DNA of 64,000 nucleotides from Thamnaconus septentrionalis (GCA_009823395.1 CM020508.1:2557515-2621514), one strand, 5' to 3'. Shown: positions 1 through 12,462, counted from the first letter of the stretch. Program-made: numbers and translations. Notes: generated from the sequence alone by a model not told the origin.

Positions 1-42
1 ACTCCAGAAGTGATTTAATGGTACTTCTGATTCAGTCTGGAC

Positions 43-43
<1 letters not shown>

Positions 44-78
<35 letters not shown>
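44..78. repeat. (GT)17 microsatellite
   Basis: Uninterrupted dinucleotide run followed by a G-rich stretch. Confidence 0.98.
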
Positions 79-79
<1 letters not shown>

Positions 80-499
80 TGGGAGTGGGCGGGGGGGGCA
101 TCAGAATGCAGGATATCGGTAATAATGTATCGCAAAATTTCAGATTCATTCATTCCTCGGGGGATTTTTACCGAAATCCAACTTAAAAAGAGCGAGTTGT
201 AAAGTCAGCTGATCTTCTTCTGAGATATTTTATCGCTTTTTTTTCCTCTTCTAAATTATTGTCTTTCACTGGCATTGAAATAACCAAGTCAACCAAACAG
301 TGTTTTGCCCGAACTTCAAAACAGTTTTTGAACAGCGTTTGATCTGTCATCCGAGACTCCGCCCGCTGTTAGCAACAAAAACACCGACCGGAAGACGGCA
401 CCTTCGATTGTGACGCTGAGACTTTGCTGGAACAAGGGGACAGTAACAGGGAAGGTCGTCGGAGGGGGGCGGAGCCAACAGCTGATCTGAGGGTGTGGT

Positions 500-533
<34 letters not shown>

Positions 534-537
534 CACA
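500..537. repeat. (CA)n microsatellite
   Basis: CA run with one CG interruption. Confidence 0.97.
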
Positions 538-815
538 GACAAGTAAAGCAGGTAGAAGATATCCAGGAAGGGCGGATCATCGTTTGGCGCTGCTCAAGTA
601 TCATGTTTCTGCTTTTCAATAACAGGAGACTTTCTACTGGCGCTGATGAATCACAACAACACTTTGGCAGTGACGCGGCCTAGTAAAGGGCCTCTTTTTT
701 TTCTTTTGATCTCTAATCAAATTAGGTCATATTTGGACGAGCCGACAGTCGCATGAGTGGATCGTCCGCGGCCTTAGTCACATACTTGCAGCCTGTTAAC
801 ATCACAGCTCTGCTC

Positions 816-852
816 TGTGTGCGTGCGTGCGTGCGCGCGCGTGTACGTGCGT
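816..852. repeat. Alternating purine-pyrimidine GT/GC tract
   Basis: A mix of GT, GC and TACG steps alternates purine and pyrimidine throughout, so left-handed DNA is possible. Confidence 0.85.
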
Positions 853-1032
853 AATTATACTAATATTTGTGTTGGAAATCTGGCAACATTTTATCGTGAG
901 CACTTTGTGTAATGACTGCGGCAGCCACAGACTCAGGGCGGCGGTCGCGTGTGCCGCACCGATAGAAATAGATTCAAAGCAATAACGAGTCCAGTTTGGG
1001 CTGCTCGGAGCGACACGAGCGTCGCTTTTTGA

Positions 1033-1100
1033 TGCACACACACACACACGCACACACACGCACACACATGCACACGCCGCCTGCCTGCCTGCCTGCCTGC
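1033..1100. repeat. (CA)n followed by (CTGC)5
   Basis: An imperfect CA run at 1033-1076 passes into five CTGC units at 1081-1100. Confidence 0.95.
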
Positions 1101-1370
1101 GCAGTAGAAAGCTCTCCACCGAGTCGCCCCGATGCGGCGATATCAGATTCGGGTTTCACGGTGTTTTGCAGGTTGGAATTGGTTTTAAATGGGCCAAAAG
1201 GAAATTGACTCCATTTCATGTGAGCATTGAAATGTAGACCGTGTAATCAGCTGTGGTCGGCCAGCGGGCCCAGATAAGAGCCGCTTTATTTGTGTGTAAA
1301 TCTATCCTGAGAGGCCTCATTCTCGGCCGCGCCTGTAGTAAGCCATGCCTCCCAGCCATGGCAGCGCGCA

Positions 1371-1373
<3 letters not shown>

Positions 1374-1406
<33 letters not shown>
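1374..1406. repeat. (GT)16 microsatellite
   Basis: Uninterrupted GT run. Confidence 0.97.
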
Positions 1407-1408
<2 letters not shown>

Positions 1409-1546
1409 AGATGCTAGGAAACCGGTCCTCGGCTCGGGTCCCCACCCTCTGCCTGGGGATCCTTGTGTAATTGAGAGATGATCCGGCCGCCGTGGTCACA
1501 GCGCCTCAGGAAGTCGCCGCAATAATCTGAGTAACAAGGGGGGAAA

Positions 1547-1608
1547 CCCCCACCCCCACCACCCCCCCCACGCCACTCCAGCCACACACACACACACACA
1601 CACACACA
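1547..1608. repeat. C-rich tract and (CA)13
   Basis: A CCCCCAC-type tract at 1547-1571 is followed by a CA run at 1583-1608. Confidence 0.93.
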
Positions 1609-2049
1609 ACGGGAGACGGTGTGAAAGTGGGTTTCTAAATTAGTTTTGAAAAAAAAAAGAAAAAGAGAAGAAAAGAAAAGCTCACCTGCGAGCCAAAGGT
1701 CATCGCAGGTGAGGCTCCCCCCCTCCACCCCCCGACCCCCAAACCCACTGTGGGCGGGACGACGCTCGAGTCCTTTGAGTCTAAAGAAAGAAAAAGTCGC
1801 CTGGTAATAAAATACTTGCGTGGATTCTCTGTTTCGGCACAGCGGCGCAGTGCACTGCGGGTGGGGGTTGGGGCGGGAGACGGAGAGGGAAGGGGGCGGG
1901 GCCCGGGGGGAGGGAGGGCGCCGTGATTGCGAGTTGTCACCTGAGCCTCGTTACCTTTAATTACGGCGGCGGCCGGGACACAAGTGCATGCAAACGGCCT
2001 GTTTGAGCAGCGAACGAGGAGAGGGTTGGTATGAAGAAATGCCACTCGA

Positions 2050-2095
2050 GCACACACACACGCACACACACACACGCGCACACACGCACACACAC
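2050..2095. repeat. Imperfect (CA)n
   Basis: CA run with several CG steps. Confidence 0.95.
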
Positions 2096-2273
2096 GTCAC
2101 ACAAAGCCATTTGTTCCCGCCGAAGACGGCGCCGCGCCGCATGACGGACGACACTCCCGACTTATGAATAATTCTCAAATTCGTGGCAATCAACTTTTAA
2201 AGATATCGTAAATCCCGACTAAATGGCCTCATTCATTACAACGCCGATACGCTGCAGATGCTAATAAAGTGGC

Positions 2274-2276
<3 letters not shown>

Positions 2277-2304
<28 letters not shown>
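2277..2304. repeat. (GT)14 microsatellite
   Basis: Uninterrupted GT run. Confidence 0.97.
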
Positions 2305-2393
2305 CACTGGGGGGAGATGCGCAGTGATGGAAGCATCACTGCACTAGCGACCCTCAGAACCCGTCAGCAAATCTCCAGCTAACAACAGCGACT

Positions 2394-2440
2394 ACACTGA
2401 CAACACTGACAACACTGACAACACTGACAACACAACACTG
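2394..2440. repeat. 9-bp tandem repeat ACACTGACA, four perfect copies
   Basis: Four exact ACACTGACA units are followed by a partial fifth. Confidence 0.9.
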
Positions 2441-2928
2441 TGCCCAGATTGTTGACCAATGGACGAGAGGTTGAGAGCGAAGGCGGTCGAGTGACTCTTA
2501 AGCCACTTACTGAAAAGCCGTCTCAACCTCAAGTCAGTTCAAGGTTGCAGAATTTCCAATTCGCGGCCAAGTGTCAGAGATTTATTTGGCACGTCCGTAT
2601 GGAAAAGATCGTAAAGAAAAAGTTTCGAAACAAAACACAGTATTGGGAGGTGGTCGGACAACAAACATTGCGCTCATCGCCTTCAACAGTCGGCCGGAAC
2701 ACGCAAAGGCCTCTTTTCTCTGCGGTGTGACGAACGAGAACAAGAAAGAAAACCTAAAGTTTCATCAATTTTATTTCATTTTTTAATTTGGATTGTCGAC
2801 CAGAAAGTTGCAGGACAACCAGAGGTGAATATAAAAAAAAAACAAAATAACAATAATATTAATGATTAAATTCAACGAGCAGTTGCTCCAAAAGGTCCCG
2901 GTGCGTCTGGGAATGGTGTAAAAATGGG

Positions 2929-2972
2929 CGGGATGTGTTCGGGGATGTGTTTGGGGATGTGTTGGGGATGTG
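2929..2972. repeat. GGGGATGTGTT tandem repeat, four imperfect copies
   Basis: Units of 10-12 bp (GGGATGTGTTCGG, GGATGTGTTTGG, GGATGTGTTGG, GGATGTGG) follow one another. Confidence 0.8.
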
Positions 2973-3668
2973 GCGGCGGCTAACAAGGAGGAGAAAAACC
3001 TGAATCCCAGTTGAGCTGCCGAAGCAGGTTGAATTCAGGCCCGGCCGGCGTTTGAAAATCTGATACCAAAAATTGCCGTCATTATGGCGAATTATGCCCA
3101 AAGGCAGTGATTGCTGCGGCGCCGTTTGAAGACAAAGGCGGACCCCTGAGTGGGGAGTGTGTGTGTGTGTGGGGGGGCGCCCGAGGGCGGAGGGAAAGGA
3201 GGAAAAGTTGATTCTACGGCTGCTAACGACGCGTCAACTTGAAGACCTTCATCTCAGCCGCCGTCTACTTCCTGCCATTTTCACTTCGACTTCACACTTT
3301 TTTCCCGTCGGCTAACTGAAACTGCGACACATCTGCAAATGATTCATGTTGCCGGGCGGATTTGGGCGGGGCTTCGCCCTCAGAGAAGCACTCGTCGGGC
3401 GGGAAGATGGATCCTCTTTTTATAAAGGACCTTTTGTTTGCTTTGTACGCGGTGAACCTGAAGCTGAAGGGTTTTCAATCGGAGCGACGCTGCAGCGAAT
3501 GTTTTTTTTTTTTCTCTCTGGGCTTCGAGTGAATCAAAGGATAAAGCGTTCTGGAGGACGGCTTTGTCGGCCTCCGACGTTTTGTTTTGGGTGCAAACTT
3601 CACGTCTGCGGCGTCGAGGGAAGATGTGAGTGGAAACACAGTTTCCGTCGCAGTCATTCCCTCAAACA

Positions 3669-3688
3669 GGACGGACGGACGGACGGAC
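3669..3688. repeat. (GGAC)5
   Basis: Five tetranucleotide units, then a diverged sixth. Confidence 0.9.
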
Positions 3689-4578
3689 AGACGGATGGCC
3701 TGCGGCAGCATGCGGAGTCAAAACTCTAGAAGTGTGGCCACTAGGTGGAGCTCTGATTAATTCCACGTCAGCTTCGGTTTAGTTACCTGAAAGCCAATAA
3801 GATGAAACTTGGTTGAATCAGGAGGGGACACATGGTCGGCCATCATGGTGGACACAGACCCGAGCTGGTAGGAAGGTTTCTGCAGACCAGATGCTGTGGT
3901 GTGTGAGCTTTATTTAATTTAATTCATTAATTATATATATGTTGGGAAAAAAAAAAAAAAAACTCTGGGTGCAAAAGATTTGTGGGAACTATTGCGCTCA
4001 CCTGTCAAACTGAAGCCTATGTTAGATGTAGAGAACCATTTGTTTTCATTTTTTTTTTTTTGACATTGAATTTAAATAGTCATATAACTCAGTAAGTACA
4101 ACGACTCCACACCAATCTTTGAAATCTTTCTCTGCACTCAAATGCTCAAACTCTCAACATTTTATTATGCCTGTTTGTTTTTAAAGCAAACTTTCAGAGT
4201 TTTGCCTTTTACGGAAATCCAACAACTGGTAATTGTAAAACGAAAAACAACCAAAAAAAAAACCCCATCGCTGCTGGAAAATATTCCCCGGCCTGCGGTG
4301 TAAACTCTTCATTTTTCACTGTTTTAAATGTGACTTTTGGCAACAGCGCCGGAGATATTTTTGCACATTCACAATTGCACCGCGATCACCTCGATCGCGG
4401 TCGACCTGCTTCTCGACCTCACGTTCTTGAAAATAATATTTCAACGAAAAGTTCTACTTTTCCAAGTTTTGCCTTAATAATTTTTTTTGTCCAAGGAAAC
4501 AAAGAAGAGGGTGAAGCAAAAACGCTGTGTCTTGTCTTATTTTTTGTGTGCACGTAGGAGCCTTTTGCAGACTAACCC

Positions 4579-4602
4579 ACACACACACACACACACACAC
4601 AT
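4579..4602. repeat. (CA)12
   Basis: Uninterrupted CA run. Confidence 0.95.
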
Positions 4603-5500
4603 CTCTGCTACCTCAAGGCCATGTGCCATTGTCCTGAGGAAGCAGTGAGCAGGAATTCCTCCTTTCATGTGTCGTCTCCTGTCACCGGCTTAGTGACACG
4701 TCCACGTCCTGCTTCCAGTCAAACCCAGTCTGGCAGCTGCTGCATTCATCACCAATCAAAGGATAATCTGCTTCCCATTAAAAAAAAAAAAAATCTAAAA
4801 TCATGCGACGATTAAGATTTTTTTAATGGGTGGGAGGGGCTGGAGGGCAGCAGGAAACGTGAGCACCTTTAAGGAGACATTTGAGAGACGTGTGGAGGGG
4901 GACCAGGGCGGGGGGGCGGTGAGGATTTAAAGTCATATATGGTGCAGACGTGAAGAAAAGCTCCAGGGTCGAGAGCGACATCAGCCCGCAGGGTTTTTCA
5001 TCTTGTAAAAACGCTTCCTGGAAACAGGAAGTCTTTAAGTTGCACCGACACTCAAGCTGGAGTCATTCTCTGTTATTGTTGTTTTGCTGTCAGACGCTGA
5101 ATTTCGTGTCCATTCATCCAGGAAAGGCTCTGCATCGCTATCATGAGGCCTTGACCATATGCACGCTGCGCCGTATGACCTAGCATATACAGTAGCTAGC
5201 ATATCTCTAGCACCCTCCGTTTGGCACTGCTGTGCACTGCAGTGTGAAAAAAACAACTTTGTATCTCAGCAAAATGGACCAACGGCGTCAATCAGCTGCC
5301 TTGTAGTTGACACAGCCGCTGAATTGAACTTGACGAGGCGGAATTGAACCATCAGCGTTAGCGTGGCGGCTAACGTAGGTATTGGCCAGCCAGCTAAGAT
5401 GTTGCAGGCTACAATTATTATTATTGTTATTTTTATTTTTTTTTTAATATGCACTCGTGTGTTTCAAGTGTTGTCCGTTCGCAACAGAAGAAGACGAGGC

Positions 5501-5521
5501 AAGAAGAAGAAGAAGAAGAAG

Positions 5522-5551
<30 letters not shown>
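5501..5551. repeat. (AAG)17 microsatellite
   Basis: Pure homopurine triplet run of 51 bp, able to form triplex DNA. Both strands give meaningless Lys/Glu/Ser reading frames. Confidence 0.97.
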
Positions 5552-5552
<1 letters not shown>

Positions 5553-6020
5553 GCACAACGGCAACAATGTAACAACGTTACATGTGCGTGTGATCCGGGA
5601 AAGATGCCCAGCTCTCGATGCTAGCTCATAATTAGCCGCCGCAGTTGCTAGCCACGAGCTATAATCACTTCCTGCCCTGTAACTCCCACCACCACCGACG
5701 ACGTCCTCTCCGGCTCCACTCCAATCAGAGTGCAGAAGGCCATTAGGTGGCGCCGGACCCTCCTCTCTCTGCATAATGACGCCCTCCTGGACTGACCCAG
5801 CACCAGCTAGCCCGCCGCTGTTCACGCTAATTAGCGCAGAATGCGAGCTGTCAACATGTTAAAAAAAAAATCCCGCCAGCAGGCCCACAATGCCGCTCTC
5901 TCGACCTCGCGGCCGCTGGAATGCGTTCACTTCCTCCCTCGCTCGTCCTCTCTCTCGCTCTCTCCCTTTCTTTCTTTCCCTCGGCGACTCGTGTCAAGCG
6001 CTGGGACCCTCAGCACGAAA

Positions 6021-6146
6021 AATCTTAATAATTAACTGGCAAATTTTTAACGTGATTGCTTGTGACACACCTACTCTGGTAATTATTGCTTTAAGGCCAT
6101 GTGCTAATGAAATTAATGCATTCATTGCCCCAACAAATTAGCATAA
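6021..6146. other. Candidate conserved noncoding element
   Basis: AT-rich island with TTAATAATTAAC, GGTAATTATTGC and CTAATGAAATTAATGC, all homeodomain-type cores, and no repeat likeness. Inference from composition only. Confidence 0.4.
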
Positions 6147-6959
6147 CTCACAGAAATGGCCCACATTTGAGGCCTAGCCGCTACAAAAAAAATAAATAAA
6201 TGCGAAGGGGGTGGGGAGGGGACAACACACAGCAAGGAAGAAATTAAACAACACAACAAATAAGAAGAAATGACTCAAGGAAATAATTAAAAAAATAATA
6301 ATAATTAAAATGTTGGCAGGTGGATTGACCAACGCTGCCTGCCAGGAGTCTTAACAGGCTGAGCTGCTTCATGCTAACAAAGGGCAACTGCAGTAATGTA
6401 AGAACCAAAAAACAAATAACACACTAACACGCTAATGATCATCACCTGCATCAGGGAGAGGCAAGATTTCCATGTGAAAACATATCAGACACGGATGAAA
6501 CAGAAGAAGAAGAAGTATTTTGACCATGTCGAGTAGTCTAAATATGACCAATCGGGCCCTTTCAGAATAAAGGGCTTGATTGTGGAATCAGGGTTCCACA
6601 AGGGGATTCTAATGCTGCTAACTGCACGACTGGTTGAATATCACTGAAGCGTGGAAAAGTACTGCACCAGTAGGAGGCGCTGCACTGTCGCCAAGTGGCT
6701 TCGCTGCTGGCAAATAAACTGATTTTTTTTTTTTTTTTTAGCATTTTTCAGCATTTTTCAAAGTGAAAGAAACAAACTAAAACCCTCCAACTGTATTCAC
6801 ACAACCAGGGCCGGCTTTCACTTGACTTCACTTGAAACTCCTGCAGAAACAAAGGGCAGAAACACCAAGCGGCAGCAGCAGGAAGGTGGGGATGAATAAT
6901 CAGCGCCACCTTCCTGTCTGATGTTTATTGACTGGACTGAACCGGAGGAGCAGGACAAA

Positions 6960-6989
6960 CACGCACACACACACGCACGCACACACACT
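6960..6989. repeat. Imperfect (CA)n
   Basis: CA run with CG steps. Confidence 0.9.
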
Positions 6990-7255
6990 TCCAATGTTTA
7001 AAAGATCCAGCAGAAAGGTCGTCGTCGGAGCTACAGTGTCCGAGTGGACACTCGTACATACGCAACGAGGAGCAGACGACGTTTGCCGCCGCCGCCGCCG
7101 AGCAAACAATGAATAAAAGAAGCCGCTGACGCTTTGACCCGCGGCTGCGTGCATGAATACATCCAGGACATCATCCTCATCTGAGATGGTTAGTGATGCG
7201 GCTGCCGAGCGCCGGAGCCATCTGCAGTGACACGTCGGCCTGCACAAATAAACTA

Positions 7256-7259
<4 letters not shown>

Positions 7260-7299
<40 letters not shown>
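7260..7299. repeat. (GA)20 microsatellite
   Basis: Uninterrupted GA run. Confidence 0.97.
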
Positions 7300-7301
<2 letters not shown>

Positions 7302-7761
7302 GGAAAAAAAAAAAAATTTCCATGTGGACCGCCGCCGCGGCGCAGGGAGGCGTGATTAATTTTTCCCGCCCATGAAACGAATACAGATTTTGTCATTACG
7401 CGGCTCGTGTGGTTTTGCCAAATATTGTAATGCCTCCTCCCCGCAACCCCCCCGCTTGTTTCTGCCACAATAATAAGGAATAAAAAGGGGAAGTTAAATC
7501 TCATAAGCGACGGCGCTGCCAGGGAGCCGCTTAAATCAGGGAGCAAAACAAAGCCCTGATTGCTCGTTAGTATTATGGATCTGCTGCCGTTTAAATCTGC
7601 TCGCTTCCTGTTTAATGGCTCCGGCTTTGTTTAGCCGCCCGCTTTTAAACGCTCCACCGCCTATATTTCACCATGCGCCGCCCAACCCTCCGCCAACATC
7701 CCCCGACCACCAAGCCCCGACTTAAAGAGCGAGACGTCGGCCGGTGCGTCTTCGCTCGGTA

Positions 7762-8112
7762 TTAGTTTGAGATGCACCGACAACATTTTTTTTTTTTTTT
7801 TTTTTTTTTTTGCATTTCAGTACTCACCGATACTGAGTCCTTAACAAGGCCATAAGAAAATATAAAATGACTTTTATTTTTCAAAGATATTTCCACAGAT
7901 GTTTTGTTATTTAAACAACATTCCTCGCCATGTTTTTCTAAGTTTCACTGCAGTACAAACACTAATTTAACAAAATTGTTATACACATGCATATACAACT
8001 AGTGTCGGTGTTGAAGTATGGCCACGTATTTAAGAGCAATAATTTAAGACAGTACTCAACCCCAGTATTGGTACCGATACCTGATATTGCTATCGGCATT
8101 GGTGACACCCCT
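7762..8112. mobile_element. Decayed transposon-like repeat with GATGCACCGA / GGTGACACCCCTA ends
   Basis: The segment starts near TAGTTTGAGATGCACCGACA and a poly(T) run. It ends with GGTACCGATACCTGATATTG and ATTGGTGACACCCCTAC, words common at the ends of old fish hAT-type repeats. A further GATATCG-rich stretch at 8318-8357 may be a second fragment. No coding frame. Boundaries are approximate. Confidence 0.4.
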
Positions 8113-8481
8113 ACTTTTAGTGATGTGAGGATCAATACTTGAACATTGATAACCTCCCCATACCAGATGTTGAAGCTCTGAAATCAGATCTCAGATCAAA
8201 ATCGATCAATGCTTTTCATCATTTGAGTTCATGTTAGCCATCGATAGGAACACAGTGGAACAGCAGCTCCACTTTCCAGAACTTTTTTTCATACACGCGG
8301 GGTGTGTTTGCACAAAGTATCGGTATTGATATCGGCGATGATATCGACGATACCAACCTGAGTTTTGCTCAGTTAGCGGATCTGAAAGGGAATCACTGGG
8401 AAATCTCACTGCTGGTTTTACCTTGGACGTGCAGACGAGGCATCGAGGCCGAGCGCCGCTTCCATCGCTGCCACCGCTCTG

Positions 8482-8483
<2 letters not shown>

Positions 8484-8514
<31 letters not shown>
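8484..8514. repeat. (GA)15 microsatellite
   Basis: Uninterrupted GA run. Confidence 0.96.
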
Positions 8515-8520
<6 letters not shown>

Positions 8521-8930
8521 GTTTAGTGACAGCGAAGCATCAGAAACAGCAGCAGGAAGATTTGATCAAGGCATCGGTACCTCGGTCTGTTTGGAGGGGA
8601 AAAAAAAACAACCCTGATTGGATCTTCAGACTAAAGGTGTTTTTCTGCAGCGATGATTTAATTAAAAGCCGTGAAAGACACGGTGAAGACACGCAGGAGC
8701 GGTTTCAGGAAATATAGAATGAAAAAATAAAAAACAAAAACAGAAACGGACCACAAGACAATTTGGTTTAGACAACATGAAATAAATCAGAAGAGAAAAA
8801 AAAAAAAAAAAACACGGAACAAAAGTCTGGTGAAACACAAGTGAAGGCGAAAATGGGTTCAGACAACATGGAGGGGAAGAAATAAATAAGTGAATAAATA
8901 AAAACACAAGACTCACGAGAGCAAACATTG

Positions 8931-8934
<4 letters not shown>

Positions 8935-8962
<28 letters not shown>
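8935..8962. repeat. (CA)13
   Basis: CA run after a single GCACG start. Confidence 0.95.
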
Positions 8963-8963
<1 letters not shown>

Positions 8964-9070
8964 TAAATTGAAACAAGCAAAAAACTAAAATATTCAGCGT
9001 GCACGGTCACGTGCCGGCTGACGACGACCAGCAGAGTTCAGGAGAAGCCCGGCGGCTGGCGCTCGCCGCT

Positions 9071-9150
9071 GCATGTGGGAGCAACATTTTGATGGATGTT
9101 AATGGTCTGTAATTACACCAAGCCGCCATTAGGGCCGCCTGATTTTTCTT
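9071..9150. other. Candidate conserved noncoding element
   Basis: Contains GTTAATGGTCTGTAATTAC and CCGCCATTAGGGCC in an otherwise repeat-free stretch. Confidence 0.3.
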
Positions 9151-9594
9151 TTTCTTCTCTTTTCTTTTCTTTTCTTTTTTTTTTCCCTCTGTCTCTCTTC
9201 TCTTTCGAAAGAGGTTCCGCTGCCCCTCCGGCGCCGAGGCCCTGATTGCTGCGAGTGTGTCGGACTAATGAATGTAAACCAGGTCCAGAGCGGCGACCGG
9301 AGTTGGGGGGGAGGTGGAAGCGGGAGGGGGGGGGTCCCTATTCACACTGCTCGCAATTAAAGGCGAGTCGAGCCGAGCGCTGGTCGTCAAGGGCGCGACT
9401 TCAGAACGCGGCCAGACGTGTTCGGCGCACACACAACGCACACACAGACAGAAGGCACTGGGGCTCCTGTTACTGATGCACCAGATGGAAGGGTTTTTTT
9501 TTGTTTTTTTTCTTCTACAAAGCTGCAGGTTTATTTCCCGTCTATCCTGGAAGGCCGCGATTTAAGAAAGAAAAATAAAATAAAAAAGCGTGAG

Positions 9595-10030
9595 CGTCCT
9601 TTAAAACATAATGAAATAAATAAACAATACCGGACCAACTGGACCGTTTCTCACGTTGCAGCGCGACGATGTCATGTTCTCAAAATCAGGAAGCTTTATT
9701 TTCACGTCTATTGTGGGAAACTGCGGTAAAAAAAAAAAAAAAGTGCGATCCTCCTTTAAAGTAAAATACAAACGAATGAATAAATAAATAAATAACAACA
9801 CGCGCGAGGCCCGACTGGACCCTTTCTCAAATTCTAATGTGACAGAATGACGTGACATCATGACCCAAAACCAGCTTCATTCCACCATGTGTCCATCATC
9901 AGTGGAAGCCTCCTTTAAAATGAGATAAAATGGAGAAATAAATGAGTAAAACACGTGAGGCCGACTGGGTGATTTCTCACATTCTTACGCAACAAAAGAT
10001 GGAAAATATATTGTTTGTGCTGCGAGCACT
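9595..10030. repeat. Diverged tandem repeat of about 155 bp, nearly three copies
   Basis: CCTTTAAAA/CCTCCTTTAAA starts occur near 9598, 9751 and 9909. Each is followed by an AATAAATAAAT stretch, then a word like GGCCGACTGGACCCTTTCTC, then ATTCT and TGACGTGACATCATG-like sequence. The copies are clearly related but well diverged. No gene is supported. Confidence 0.7.
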
Positions 10031-10328
10031 GCCTGTGGCCCCGCCCCCTCTCTCTGCTGATTGGCCCGGTCGTAATTCCGAAAACGATTTCCATATTCAA
10101 GCGTTTGGCACATGGAACCACAAGAGTTCAAACTGGAAATCTGCCTCGAGGTTTGAGTAGGAACCAGCGGGCATCTACTTCCTGTTACACAGGAAGTCAC
10201 GGCTGTAGCTCCGCCTCCTTTTCCTTTAACGGCAGCCGGGTTGGTTAGATCTCTTGAAAGAGTTCAGGCTCCTCTTGCAACGTCGGTTTTTATTTGCCAC
10301 CAAAAAAAAAAAACGACGTATGCGCACT

Positions 10329-10330
<2 letters not shown>

Positions 10331-10359
<29 letters not shown>
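10331..10359. repeat. (TG)14
   Basis: Uninterrupted TG run. Confidence 0.96.
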
Positions 10360-10362
<3 letters not shown>

Positions 10363-10859
10363 TAAACATTTGCCTCATCAGATCTCAAACCTGCGAACTT
10401 TGTCGACGTTCCCGACGGCTCTTTGCCGTCTCAGCCTCGAGTCCTCAGGCTTCCACCGTACACGCACAATACTGTAAGTAATCAAGGTGGAGAGCAGAGA
10501 GAGGGCCAATAACAGGCCCGACGTCTGCGCTAATTAACGTCGCTAGCAGGTTAGCATCCACCTCCCCCACTCCCCCACACCCCGAAGAGGCTTTTTGCGG
10601 GTTTTTTTTTTGGTTTTTAAATTTCAGACGGTTAGAATTACAAATCCAAGCAGAGCTTTGTTTTCCTGGATAACTATCCCCAGTAGCTGCGACAGAGAGA
10701 GAAACCAGACGTCAGCGGAGGAGGAAGAAAAAAACAACAACACAACAACAGTCGTCTGTCCAGAAATACAGTGTGGACTTGGTTTTTTTTTTTCTTAAAG
10801 GCTGCTACTGCTGCTGCTGTCTGGAGTGGTGGCCAGGCCAGGAACTGAGACACACCAGG

Positions 10860-10882
10860 CCACACACACACACACACACACA
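10860..10882. repeat. (CA)11
   Basis: Uninterrupted CA run. Confidence 0.94.
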
Positions 10883-10972
10883 AGCGCAGACACACACTAG
10901 GCTGGTGCGCTGCGAGCGCCGCAGTCCTCCGCTGCCCTTGTGCCGGGGCGGCGGTTGGTCGAGCGAGCAGGA

Positions 10973-10988
10973 GGGGGGGGGGGGGGGG
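10973..10988. repeat. Poly(G) run of 16
   Basis: Uninterrupted G run inside a GC-rich stretch. Confidence 0.95.
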
Positions 10989-12000
10989 TGCTGGAGGGCT
11001 TCACCCCCTCCAGGAATGTGCTCCCCATAATGAGGGTCAGGGGTCAAAGTGGTGCTGCAGCGCCTGCAGGCCGGGATCTCCGAGGCAACACTCAGTCACT
11101 GACTCCGTCCCCGTATTCAAATCCAGCCCCGGGACTCGTGGCTCCGCAGGGCGCCCGCTAACTAGTCCCCGCTCGCTAATTAGCGCCGCGCCGCGCTATT
11201 TGTCTTTGGGAGACCTGGGAGGAAGGACCAGGGTGAGGGGGGGGGGAGGGGCGGGGTCACGGAGGACGCAGACGTCTGGGGGAGGACGCCGACTCTTGGT
11301 CCTCAGTCTCAACGACGACCAATCAGAGAGCAGCGCTGGGCTTGACTTTGTGTTACAGGATATTGTGTTTGTGTGTGTGTGTGTCAGGATGTATTGTGCA
11401 GAATTTATTCAACAATAAACCTTCAACCCCAAAAAAAGTTGCACTTTTCGCTAATGGGATGGGCCAAAAAAAACCAAAACAGATCGGCCCCTTGTGATGT
11501 CATAGAGGGGTGTGACGTGGAGTGTTTCCTAAACCTGCCTCGGCACCACCTCGTTGGCTCTGCCCCTCTGCCGAGCCCCGCCTCCTCATCCGATGTGCAA
11601 AAGATCCACCAAAGCCTCAAGTCTTAGCTGCAGGCTGTTAAACAGAGGGCTAACTGTCAAGATCAATAGTGTTAATACTACTGACACTTTACTACTTTAT
11701 ATATATATACTATCCCAAAATGCATGCCAAGCTGCCTCGGTGGGAGTCTGGGATGTCAACGAAAGTGAGCAAACAAACAAAAACAAAATCTCTCCTCCTC
11801 TTCCTCCTCCTCTTCCTCCTCAGCGGCGCTCGCTCTCTCGCCGTCGCTCGCCCGGAGTTCCCGTCGTTATTGGATTACAATTTTCTGGCTTCATAAAATG
11901 CGGTTAAGAGGCACTTTAGACGTGGGAGCGTGACCTGCTCTCCCAGAGACGGCGGTCAGAGCAGAAAAAGTGACGGGTCAATTGCTGATTTCTGCTCGGT

Positions 12001-12054
12001 TAAAAAAAAAAAGAAAAAGAAAAAGAAAAGAAAAACGAGGGAGAGAGAGAGAGG

Positions 12055-12086
<32 letters not shown>

Positions 12087-12124
12087 GGACCTCCCCACCT
12101 CCCAGCACTCTGCAAGGTCGCACG

Positions 12125-12154
<30 letters not shown>
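12001..12154. repeat. Poly(A)/(GA)n followed by inverted (CT)n
   Basis: An A-rich AAAAAG tract leads to GA at 12040-12081. About 44 bp later comes CT at 12126-12154, which is complementary to the GA run. Confidence 0.95.
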
Positions 12155-12155
<1 letters not shown>

Positions 12156-12242
12156 CACTCGCCCGCACGCACGGACGCGCATGTATACATGTGCACGCAC
12201 AAAACGCACACTAAAGAAGTGTTTCTGGGCCGAGAGTTCAGC

Positions 12243-12268
12243 GTGTGTGTGTGTGTGTGTGTGTGTGT
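12243..12268. repeat. (GT)13
   Basis: Uninterrupted GT run. Confidence 0.95.
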
Positions 12269-12417
12269 CTGTCGGTCTATAATTGCATAAGGGGACGAGG
12301 CACACAGAAACACACTTAATGGAAGTGGCTCTTCACTCTGATCGGGGGGGGGGGGGGCGGAGCAGATGAAAGGTCTGCCGCTGGAGCATCATGTTGTCCA
12401 CCACTTGTGGAGCATCA

Positions 12418-12430
12418 GACACACACACAG

Positions 12431-12462
<32 letters not shown>

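Larger units (their letters stand above)
2441..5490. other. No gene supported
   Basis: Apart from the small repeats listed, this stretch holds poly(A) and poly(T) runs and unique DNA. Reading frames of 60-130 codons show no domain, splice context or coding-like codon use. Confidence 0.5.

Noticed and set aside
347..619. Reading frames made of Cys-Val or His-Thr repeats (here and at many other CA/GT tracts)
   Set aside because: They are translations of dinucleotide microsatellites without splice or domain support.
1682..1720. Minus-strand CTCGCAG|GTGAGC donor
   Set aside because: Strong donor match but no acceptor and a G-rich upstream sequence. A first exon cannot be excluded but is not supported.
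10241..10482. Plus-strand frame ending near ACT|GTAAGT
   Set aside because: The frame runs through a TG microsatellite and lacks an acceptor. The donor is probably chance.
11790..11822. Plus-strand pyrimidine tract ending CCTCAG
   Set aside because: Acceptor-like, but no matching donor or coding-like frame follows.
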